Positions 1-5,136 of a DNA stretch of 42,546 bases are shown piece by piece. The notes beneath the pieces are model-generated. The model saw nothing but the letters and a program-made list of their open reading frames with translations. It made no database searches and was not told where the DNA came from. Every line of letters starts with the position of its first letter. The first letter of the stretch is position 1. The position numbers and the translations under genes were made by a program. Source of the stretch: a virus; IMG/VR virus record IMGVR_UViG_3300050016_000064, positions 1-42,546 of that record; one strand, written 5' to 3'.

Positions 1-198
1 AGCCCCCGCCGCATCCCACGCCGCATCCCCCGCCGCAGCCCCCGCCGCAGCCCGCGCCGCATCCCCCGCCGCATCCCCCGCCGCAGCCCCCGCCGCAGCC
101 CGCGCCGCAGCCCACGCCGCATCCCACGCCGCATCCCACGCCGCAGCCCGCGCCGCATCCCACGCCGCAGCCCCCGCCACATCCCGCGCCGCAGCCGC
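1..198. repeat. 12-bp tandem repeat array, left half of the terminal array
   Basis: About 16 head-to-tail units of the consensus GCCGCAKCCCVC (K = T/G, V = A/C/G) are visible. Variation is limited to position 7 (T or G) and position 11 (A, C or G). These changes swap Asp/Ala and Trp/Gly/Arg in the encoded protein on the minus strand. The array continues at 42382-42546, so the window boundary falls inside it. The G-rich strand has runs of three to five G with 7-nt spacers, a pattern compatible with G-quadruplexes. Confidence 0.95.
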
Positions 199-639
199 AT
201 CGCGGCGAGCTGCTTCAATGGGTCCTTTAATGGAAGGAACCTGTTTCATGCTCGTAATTTCGGGAAGTTCTTCCAGCGCCTTCGCTTGTTCCACAAGGCC
301 TGCGAGGCGAAGCCATGCTGGAGTGTGGACGCGCACAAGCCAGTCGGCAAACATCATCGAGCGTTTATGCTCAAGGGATTTGTCGCGAGTATTAACGAGC
401 TTGGGGATTAGCGGCTTGAGGAGCCTGTCACGATCCGCGTCAGACGGTAGAGCATCGTTCCACGAACGCAGAAAGGCAGAAATCACGGGACAGGCGCATT
501 CCGGTGAATCGCTCCATTTCTCACCGGCGACATAGGCGACCGCTTCCATGACGCAGAAAGTAGAATCGGGCGAGTGAGCGCCAGCTTTTAGCGTCCAGCT
601 CTCGAATTTCTTCCAACGTTCTTCGATGATTTCGATCAT
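1..639 (-). CDS. Alanine-rich tetrapeptide-repeat phage protein, N-terminal part (continues at the right window end)
   Basis: The ATG at 639 overlaps the upstream stop (ATGA). The frame stays open to base 1, giving 213 codons with no stop. Residues 1 to about 146 form a non-repetitive domain with a CxC pair (ECACPV) followed by FLRSWNDAL, a pattern I recall from many phage hypotheticals. From about residue 147 the protein is a repeat of four residues: AAWD, AARD, AAGD, AAWA, AARA, AAGA. It is encoded by a 12-bp DNA repeat, so each unit adds about one helical turn, and a long amphipathic alanine helix is likely. The gene resumes at 42546 and stops at 42308. With one base restored at the junction the protein would be at least 292 residues. 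The function is unknown. It belongs to the leftward early operon. The open frame and overlaps are seen; the fold is inferred. Confidence 0.85.
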   Translation of the reverse strand, partial: MIEIIEERWKKFESWTLKAGAHSPDSTFCVMEAVAYVAGEKWSDSPECACPVISAFLRSWNDALPSDADRDRLLKPLIPKLVNTRDKSLEHKRSMMFADWLVRVHTPAWLRLAGLVEQAKALEELPEITSMKQVPSIKGPIEAARRDAAAARDVAGAAAWDAARAAAWDAAWDAAWAAARAAAGAAAGDAAGDAARAAAGAAAGDAAWDAAGA

Positions 640-929
640 GCTGTTTTATCCTTTCGCTCAAACAGAGGAACGCTCTTGGGACTGACGGCAATTTCCCTGT
701 GGCGCAGCAATTCTGTGCGATGTTCAATCATCCAGCGTGCGAGCATTGCTGATGCGGTGATAGTGTTTTCAATAGGCTGCATAGCTCCTCGTCTCGAGGC
801 GGGGAATAACCCCATGAGCGCCGTGAGCTGGTCAATTTCGCCAATACTCGGGTGAGCGCAACTAGAATGTGCATCTCCTGGCAAATCTCTTCGGTGCTTG
901 CACTCGTAGCAATTCGGTTTCTCGCTCAC
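636..929 (-). CDS. Small cysteine-rich phage protein (97 aa)
   Basis: I chose GTG at 929 because it overlaps the upstream stop (GTGA) and starts just before the conserved-looking motif. The product begins VSEKPNCYECKHRRDLPGDA and continues SSCAHP, so C7, C10, C24 and H26 make a plausible zinc site. I recall 'NCYECKxRxxxPGDAHSxC' as a recurrent motif of small phage proteins. The remainder is an amphipathic helical segment (MLARWMIEHRTELLRHREIA). Its TGA overlaps the ATG of the alanine-repeat gene at 639, so the two are translationally coupled. Function unknown; a zinc-binding nucleic-acid role is only a guess. Confidence 0.8.
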   Translation of the reverse strand: MSEKPNCYECKHRRDLPGDAHSSCAHPSIGEIDQLTALMGLFPASRRGAMQPIENTITASAMLARWMIEHRTELLRHREIAVSPKSVPLFERKDKTA

Positions 930-1078
930 AATTTCCCCCAAACAGCCAGCCCCAGCAGCACCACCGACACGCCAAACGCGGCCAGGATGGTGAACGTGAT
1001 CCAAAATTGCCGCCGCTCACGAGCTTTGCGGCCATCAACGATGTCGTCATACGTGAGGCGGCGATGTAGGTTGCTCAT
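926..1078 (-). CDS. Small single-span membrane protein (50 aa)
   Basis: ATG at 1078 opens a 50-residue frame. It has a basic cytoplasmic N-terminus (MSNLHRRLTYDDIVDGRKAR), then one membrane span (FWITFTILAAFGVSVVLLGLAVWG) ending at the C-terminus. The stop overlaps the GTG start of the next gene by 4 bp. The longer frames in the two other phases across this interval lack such features. An early-expressed tiny membrane protein could act in superinfection exclusion or host takeover, but nothing in the sequence proves it. Confidence 0.75.
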   Translation of the reverse strand: MSNLHRRLTYDDIVDGRKARERRQFWITFTILAAFGVSVVLLGLAVWGKL

Positions 1079-1103
1079 AAGTTTGACCTGTTCTTTCTAA
1101 ATC

Positions 1104-1438
1104 CCTTGCCATGGCATGCCTGCCGCGCCAGGCCATGCCGTGCCACGCCATTCCACGCCCAGCCAAGCCTCGCCTTGCCTGCCATGCCTCGCCTTTCCCA
1201 GCCACGCCTTGCCGTACCGAGCCTGGCCTGCCACGCCTCGCCCAGCCGCATCAAGCCCAGCCAAGCCCTGCCTCGCCCTGCCTGCCACGCCGAGACTCGC
1301 CCTGCCACGCCACGCCGAGCCCAGCCCTGCCAAGCCAGGCCTTGCCGTGCCCAGCCGAGCCATGCCTGCCGCGCCGCGCCGCGCCGTGCCTGGCCTAGCC
1401 ACGCCCCGCCCAGCCGCGCCGCGCCCAGCCACGCCTAG
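1104..1438. repeat. Pentanucleotide GCCNN tandem array (about 335 bp)
   Basis: Almost every fifth base begins GCC, with the two intervening bases free (GCCAT, GCCGT, GCCAC, GCCAA, GCCTC and so on). A few units have slipped by one base or mutated to TCC. It fills the gap between the stop of the gene at 1435-2088 and the start of the small membrane gene at 1078, the only large gap in an operon otherwise packed with 4-bp overlaps. Because 5 is not a multiple of 3 and the unit rarely makes stops, several frames on both strands stay open; these are artefacts of composition. On the leftward transcript it would be a GGCNN repeat. Confidence 0.9.
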
Positions 1439-2088
1439 CCTGCCTGGACCTCAAATAACCCGAATCCCATCCCGCAGGAATCTTTGGAATCGGGTCGGCC
1501 TTCCCCAACCCCCACTTGCATTCCAATTCGCGCAAAAAGATTTACGATGTCTTCAGCAGAAAACTGATCCGCGTCGAAGCGCACACGTACGGTGACCGAC
1601 CATGAGCGCCACATAGCACGGACTCGTATGTCAGCAACGCCGGTGCTGTTTCTTACTGGAGCTTCGTACTTTTCGGGTTTGCCTGAAATTTTGACGAGTG
1701 GTGTCCCATCTGTTTCATCGAAACCATCCGCGAGAATGAATATGGACAGCTTCGCCTTGGTCATTGCAAAGCCTACCGTGCGACATGCCGAGATTGCCGC
1801 GTTGCGAAACGCCGATGCCGGAATCCCTCCCCAGCCTTCTTCGGTTCGATACTGAGCGGCGATAAACTCCTGGTCATAGTTACGCACGGTGCGCTTTTTG
1901 CCCTTTTTCGCTTGATCGCCTTTTGCCATTTTTTCGCGCATCTCGTTGCGGGCTTTTTCACCGAAGCGGAGTTGCACGTATGGCGAAGTACAATTACATT
2001 TCAAACCGAGCACCTTAAAATTCGGAGCCTTGATGACCACTTGCTCAGGCAACGGCTGTTTCGCTGGCATGACTGCTGTTTGCGGCAT
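1435..2088 (-). CDS. Conserved phage protein with RAMP-like glycine-rich loop (217 aa)
   Basis: ATG at 2088 follows an excellent ribosome site (AGGAGG, 6 nt upstream). The product has a lysine-rich patch (KMAKGDQAKKGKKR, about residues 53-67). It then has a conserved-looking core (GIPASAFRNAAISACRTVGF, ATGVADIRVRAMW-type segment) and a C-terminal motif GVGEGRPDSKDSCGMGFG. That motif resembles the glycine-rich loop of Cas7/Cas6-type RAMP domains (GhG, spacer, GhG). I recall similar proteins in actinophages and other phages annotated as hypothetical. The gene overlaps the upstream gene's 3' end by 44 bp and shares the operon with an SSB-like protein and a Cas4/RecB-like nuclease. A nucleic-acid-binding role is an inference. 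Confidence 0.8.
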   Translation of the reverse strand: MPQTAVMPAKQPLPEQVVIKAPNFKVLGLKCNCTSPYVQLRFGEKARNEMREKMAKGDQAKKGKKRTVRNYDQEFIAAQYRTEEGWGGIPASAFRNAAISACRTVGFAMTKAKLSIFILADGFDETDGTPLVKISGKPEKYEAPVRNSTGVADIRVRAMWRSWSVTVRVRFDADQFSAEDIVNLFARIGMQVGVGEGRPDSKDSCGMGFGLFEVQAG

Positions 2089-2602
2089 CGTTTACCTCCT
2101 CTTTCTTAGTTGTAGAGAGCTTCTTTTCGGTGATTTGAATGCCTTTTTCGATCATCCGCGACAGAGAGGCGAGTTCTGGGACCCCTAGCCACCTAAAAAG
2201 CCATTGACGCAATTCGTTGATTGCTCGCTCGGCCGCTTCTGCGGAATGCTCTTCCCGAATTTCAAGCGCGGATTCATATCCACGCCCAGCATCGGTGCCC
2301 GCCTGAGTGATATTGACGAAGGCGCGTACTTCTTCTTCTGCTCCATCGCTGAGAATGATGATGTTAATAGATTGAACCAGACGCGTAGCTTCCTGGCGCC
2401 TGTACAACTCCGCCGCATGAGCATCGTCCCAATCAAAATATTTATGGAGCGGATTGCTCTTCGGCTTTGCGGTCTTTACGATGTCCTCGCTTTTAAGTAT
2501 TCCGTGTTTTTCCTTGATACTTTCCAACGCCTCGCCCACAATTTGGACATCGTCGTCCTTGACCACCGAATGAGTTTTCGAATTCACGTACTTTTTATTC
2601 AC
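2045..2602 (-). CDS. Conserved phage protein with 'PLHKYFDWDD' motif (185 aa)
   Basis: The start is GTG at 2602, 6 nt after GGGAGG. Residues 27-60 (ESIKEKHGILKSEDIVKTAK, then SNPLHKYFDWDDAHAAELYR) match a pattern I know from phage hypotheticals: an N-terminal helical domain followed by 'PLHxYFxWDD'. Residues 60-150 are helical and charged. The serine- and alanine-rich C-terminus is probably disordered. It is the second gene of the leftward operon, about 70 bp downstream of the zinc-ribbon gene, and overlaps the next gene. The role is unknown; the early position suggests DNA metabolism or host takeover. Confidence 0.8.
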   Translation of the reverse strand: MNKKYVNSKTHSVVKDDDVQIVGEALESIKEKHGILKSEDIVKTAKPKSNPLHKYFDWDDAHAAELYRRQEATRLVQSINIIILSDGAEEEVRAFVNITQAGTDAGRGYESALEIREEHSAEAAERAINELRQWLFRWLGVPELASLSRMIEKGIQITEKKLSTTKKEEVNDAANSSHASETAVA

Positions 2603-2672
2603 GTCGCCTCCCTTTAGTATAGCTTATCAGCCAAGCTGGAAGCGCGGATTGGAGTTGAGTAAGCACTGGGTT

Positions 2673-2822
2673 TTAGGCTGTTTTGGATTTCGGCGCTGAG
2701 AACGATTTACCGCACGTGCGGCACTGATAGTTTTCCGTTGTGAGGCGGTAATAAACCTGGCCTGATTCGCAATACGGGCAGCGCGGCTTTACCAGTTCTT
2801 CGGTAACTTGTTTGGTTGCCAT
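2673..2822 (-). CDS. Zinc-ribbon protein, first gene of the leftward operon (49 aa)
   Basis: ATG at 2822 opens a 49-residue protein with two CxxC knuckles, CPYC and CRTCGKSF, 17-18 residues apart. This is a classic zinc ribbon like those of transposases, TFIIB-type and small regulatory proteins. There is no ribosome-binding sequence upstream. The ATG lies only 6 nt beyond a good -10 element, so the message is predicted to be leaderless. Being first in the early operon, it may be a DNA- or RNA-polymerase-binding regulator; this is inferred. Confidence 0.8.
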   Translation of the reverse strand: MATKQVTEELVKPRCPYCESGQVYYRLTTENYQCRTCGKSFSAPKSKTA

Positions 2823-2828
2823 GCTGCG

Positions 2829-2857
2829 AGAGTACACACACATAGAAACCATGTCAA
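2829..2857 (-). promoter_or_regulatory. Sigma70-type promoter of the leftward early operon, leaderless
   Basis: On the minus strand TTGACA (2857-2852) is followed by a 17-bp spacer and TACTCT (2834-2829). The -35 is perfect. Expected initiation about 7 nt downstream falls at about 2822, the A of the ATG of the zinc-ribbon gene, and no Shine-Dalgarno sequence is present. The 12-bp repeat array begins about 35 bp upstream of the -35. Confidence 0.65.
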
Positions 2858-2892
2858 TGAGAAAATAGTCCTATCTCGATCGCCTGTGGAAA

Positions 2893-3124
2893 ACCGCCGC
2901 CGCATCCCCCGCCGCATCCCCCGCCGCAGCCCCCGCCGCATCCCCCGCCGCATCCCCGCGTTACTCTCAGGCACAGCCGGCGCCGCATCCCACGCCGCAT
3001 CCCACGCCGCATCCCACGCCGCATCCCACGCCGCATCCCACGCCGCAGCCCACGCCGCATCCCACGCCGCATCCCCCGCCGCATCCCACGCCGCATCCCC
3101 GCGTTACTCTCAGGCACAGCCGGC
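2893..3124. repeat. Second 12-bp GCCGCAKCCCMC array, intergenic, with a duplicated 24-bp spacer
   Basis: It contains about 5 units (2896-2957), a 24-bp spacer GCGTTACTCTCAGG... (2958-2981), about 10 more units, and the same spacer again at 3101-3124. It uses the same unit and orientation as the terminal array but is not in a usable frame. In the alanine frame it meets a TAA in the spacer, and the two blocks are out of phase with each other. It therefore looks like a non-coding copy or scar of the repeat. It sits directly upstream of the leftward early promoter. Confidence 0.9.
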
Positions 3125-3271
3125 GCCGATCGGTCTCATGTTGAGATTGACAGCGCGGGCTAAGTCTTGTAAAACGGTACCCGAGCGCAGCATCCTGGTG
3201 AGCGGCAGGACTATGCAAGGTCCGTTCCTCTCAATTTTTCAGGCGTTACAGCCATCTCCAAAACCTTCCAG

Positions 3272-3556
3272 TTGACATACCCTGACGGCAGCAAAAAGCA
3301 CATCGGTCGAGCCGAGCGTGATGATTTGCTATTGTCGGGCCTCGCCAGGCAAACCTCACCCCAGAAGTATCTCTACACCGGCCAGCAGCGAACCATGCAC
3401 AGTTTTGCGGAATTAAAAGGCCTAAATATCGGCTTTCAAGAGCAGCTCAAGCGTCGTTTTCTGCCAGGATCGTTCGTCTTCGAACTTCGCGGCAAGCGCC
3501 AGCGCGAGCTGATGGAAACGCCGGAAGCCTGTGGTTTGAGATTGCGACCAGCATGA
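3272..3556 (+). CDS. Possible small phage protein, start unclear (94 aa or more)
   Basis: The reading frame is open from a TAA at about 3172 to 3556, and the only start-like codon early in it is TTG at 3272. The stretch LTYPDGSKKHIGRAERD and SGLARQTSPQKYLYTG looks like real protein and recalls short phage proteins. Sensible-looking sequence continues upstream of the TTG (FSGVTAISKTFQ) without a standard start, so the gene may be N-terminally truncated. The C-terminal half is less convincing, and the opposite strand (3768-3436) carries a competing 110-residue frame with plausible helical composition. I could not decide between them. Confidence 0.35.
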   Translation: MTYPDGSKKHIGRAERDDLLLSGLARQTSPQKYLYTGQQRTMHSFAELKGLNIGFQEQLKRRFLPGSFVFELRGKRQRELMETPEACGLRLRPA

Positions 3557-3761
3557 GCCGGGAAACGCGAATAGTATTCAGCCATCGAACGCATAGCATG
3601 GACATTATTGGGGGTTGTCCCGCTAATTTTCAAGGCGGCGAGTGCGAATTGCTGGGCTTTTGCGACCAAGTTGAGCAGGAAAAATGCGACATGGGACACT
3701 GGCACGCCGTCAGGCGCGAACCCATTCTGAGGGTTGAGCAGTCGAAAGCAGCATGAATATC

Positions 3762-3772
3762 TATGCACACTA
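3762..3772. promoter_or_regulatory. Putative operator, upstream copy
   Basis: TATGCACACTA matches TGTGCACACTA at 3804-3814 in 10 of 11 bases. The copies are 42 bp apart (four helical turns) and bracket the predicted -35 and start site of the rightward promoter. The arrangement fits cooperative autorepression by the small DNA-binding protein encoded immediately downstream. Confidence 0.45.
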
Positions 3773-3775
3773 ACC

Positions 3776-3804
3776 TTGATTCCCCGCTAAAATGATTGGA
3801 TACT
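3776..3804 (+). promoter_or_regulatory. Rightward promoter of the RHH/zinc gene, leaderless
   Basis: TTGATT (3776-3781), a 17-bp spacer and GATACT (3799-3804) form a sigma70-like promoter. The ATG at 3814 is 9 nt beyond the -10 and has no ribosome-binding sequence, so transcription should start at or within a few bases of the start codon. Confidence 0.5.
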
Positions 3805-3814
3805 GTGCACACTA
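3804..3814. promoter_or_regulatory. Putative operator, downstream copy overlapping the start site
   Basis: TGTGCACACTA overlaps the end of the -10 element and the first base of the start codon. A bound protein here would block initiation directly. It is paired with the near-identical site at 3762-3772. Confidence 0.45.
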
Positions 3815-4173
3815 TGGGCAGGCCGCGACTGATGGACGACCGGCGCAGAATCGTGATCTACCTGGGTGAAGCGGACGCAAAGTGGATTGAACTGCAAGCG
3901 GCCGGCAATGTGAGTTCATGGTGCCGGGACAGGATCCTTGAAGGCCGAGATCATCAGAGTGAAGAGTTGCCACGGGATAACGCAATACGTTCGCCTGTCG
4001 GACGGCAGTCTGTTGCCGGCCCAGTTGTGGCAGTAGAGACAGTCAAACAGTTCCAGCGATCAACCGAGCCAAGTCCAACGCTCTGCGTCAACTGCGACCA
4101 CAAGCGATCTAAGCACGGCGGGTTCGGCGGATGCTGCCAAGAAGAACGCTGCCTCTGCGCGAGATTTGAATGA
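3814..4173 (+). CDS. Putative small DNA-binding regulator with C-terminal zinc motif (119 aa)
   Basis: I chose ATG at 3814 because a promoter -10 ends 9 nt earlier; TTG or GTG starts further up would lie in the promoter. The N-terminus (MGRPRLMDDRRRIVIYLGEA, then DAKWIELQAAGNVSSWCRDRI) looks like a ribbon-helix-helix domain: basic beta strand, then two helices. The C-terminus CVNCDHKRSKHGGFGGCCQE and CLCARFE is a cysteine/histidine module that recurs in phage proteins. The middle is low-complexity linker. A repressor controlling its own promoter through the paired sites at 3762 and 3804 is a reasonable inference. It is transcribed divergently from the early operon. Confidence 0.7.
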   Translation: MGRPRLMDDRRRIVIYLGEADAKWIELQAAGNVSSWCRDRILEGRDHQSEELPRDNAIRSPVGRQSVAGPVVAVETVKQFQRSTEPSPTLCVNCDHKRSKHGGFGGCCQEERCLCARFE

Positions 4174-4229
4174 GACATAAGCAGTTTGCCAGTTACCGCT
4201 TTTGATGGTCGGCCCCCTAGCAACTATCC

Positions 4230-4299
4230 ACCTCAGTAATGAGGTCAAGCGGCGAAAACGCCAAACCGTGTTGAGCAGCCATGCAAACCACACACGGTG
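4230..4299. other. Cluster of three hairpins between the regulator and the GIY-YIG gene
   Basis: ACCTCA-GTAA-TGAGGT (4230-4245) is a perfect 6-bp stem with a tetraloop. GGCG-AAAA-CGCC (4251-4262) follows 5 bp later. CCGTGT pairs with ACACGG across about 25 bp just downstream. The non-coding stretch 4174-4393 could hold a terminator for the regulator gene or a structured RNA. There is no clear T-tract. Confidence 0.35.
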
Positions 4300-4393
4300 G
4301 ATCAGGTCGCGGTAATCGTTGACAAACGAACAGACAAAAGCAGCCTATGGGGCCTGTACTTCGATTAAGTTTTCGTGTATTGTTCGCCTCATT

Positions 4394-4819
4394 ATGCAAC
4401 CCAAAGACCTCGAAGAGATTGAATCGCTTGTGATTGAGGGCGCTGCACAGTCTTTTGCAGGTGATGATTTTAGGTCCATGCCCTTGCCCGGCGTTTACGT
4501 CCTAATGCTCGCGTCTGAGTGCCTCTATGTCGGCATCAGCGGTAGCGTCATGGGACGCATACGCAGTGGGCGTCATCATTCGTGGAAAGCAATCAAGGAA
4601 TGCGACAAAGTCCTCCTATGGCCGTGTATAAGCTTTGACGCAGCCCTTAGACTTGAGAGCATTCTCATCCAAAGACTTCACCCGCGTTACAACAAGCGCG
4701 GACGTCTCGCAGATCTCAAGAAGGTTATGGGTATTCAGCAAACTCCTAGCGTCCGGTGTTATGAAGATCATGGTGATGCAATAGCGATTGAGAATTGGTC
4801 AAGATCAGACCGACAATAA
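4394..4819 (+). CDS. GIY-YIG family endonuclease (141 aa)
   Basis: The catalytic core runs from about residue 32 to 103: PGVYVLM and CLYVGIS give the two beta strands that define the family. R55 or R57 is the probable catalytic arginine, E88 (RLESILIQRLHPRYN) the metal-binding glutamate, and N100 the terminal asparagine. The product is a stand-alone nuclease with a short C-terminal extension. Such genes in phages are usually homing endonucleases or small DNA-processing enzymes. ATG at 4394 is preferred over an upstream TTG because conserved sequence starts after it. The flanks (4174-4393 and 4820-5136) are non-coding and AT-rich, consistent with an inserted mobile gene; no intron is evident. 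Confidence 0.85.
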   Translation: MQPKDLEEIESLVIEGAAQSFAGDDFRSMPLPGVYVLMLASECLYVGISGSVMGRIRSGRHHSWKAIKECDKVLLWPCISFDAALRLESILIQRLHPRYNKRGRLADLKKVMGIQQTPSVRCYEDHGDAIAIENWSRSDRQ

Positions 4820-5136
4820 GCGTAACTGTCTGATAATGTTAGAATATGTATAAACACAACTGCATTGTTATCAATGACATCGCTGTAACTTATGCAGCAT
4901 AATCGCATGTCTGCATAATCATCACTGAAAACAAACGACTTTAGTTTTTCCGTGCTTCACGTGCATAATCGTGCCGACATGCAGTCAGCTGTTGATTCTA
5001 AGGGACTTAGAGTTCCTTTTGCCAGAGTTTGACCCGGTGTAGGGCCCCCCAGGGATTCCTAGCCGCTAAGCTAGGCATGGTCATTTCCACAGGTTTGCCA
5101 CACACTTACTAAATATCTTAAAGTAAAGGACTTACC
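4820..5136. promoter_or_regulatory. 317-bp AT-rich intergenic control region before the late block
   Basis: There is no convincing gene on either strand. It contains three direct copies of GCATAATC (4897-4904, 4913-4920, 4963-4970) and a dyad CTAAG-GGA-CTTAG at about 4999-5011. A perfect hairpin CCTAGC-CGCTAA-GCTAGG lies at 5058-5075. AT-rich stretches TAATGTTAGAATATGTATAA (about 4834-4854) and TACTAAATATCTTAAAGTAA (about 5107-5127) are candidate promoters. The region precedes the rightward glycan and structural genes, so it should hold the late promoter, but I cannot pick a confident -35/-10 pair. Confidence 0.5.

Noticed and set aside
1-198. CRISPR array
   Set aside because: Units are 12 bp, contiguous and without spacers; no cas genes. 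The Cas4-like nuclease is a standard phage RecB-type enzyme.
1075-1595. Long overlapping open frames on both strands through 1106-1432 (about 95-159 residues, rich in Pro/Ala/Arg)
   Set aside because: They result from the GCCNN repeat, which rarely makes stops in any frame. No ribosome sites or protein-like complexity; mutually exclusive frames are all open.
2789-3275. Frames across the second array, such as RRIP, AASH or MRRG repeats
   Set aside because: No coherent flanking coding sequence and they cover the early promoter. Phase changes at the 24-bp spacer break any single repeat protein.
3270-3300. TTGACA at 3272 as a promoter
   Set aside because: No -10 element at 16-19 bp; the sequence reads better as coding.
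3436-3768. Minus-strand 110-residue frame opposite the uncertain rightward gene
   Set aside because: Helical composition is plausible but there is no ribosome site, it has no known motif, and it conflicts with the frame at 3272. Left undecided, not annotated.
5000-5100. Possible tRNA near the CCTAGC hairpin
   Set aside because: No cloverleaf, no TTCGA arm; only a single hairpin.
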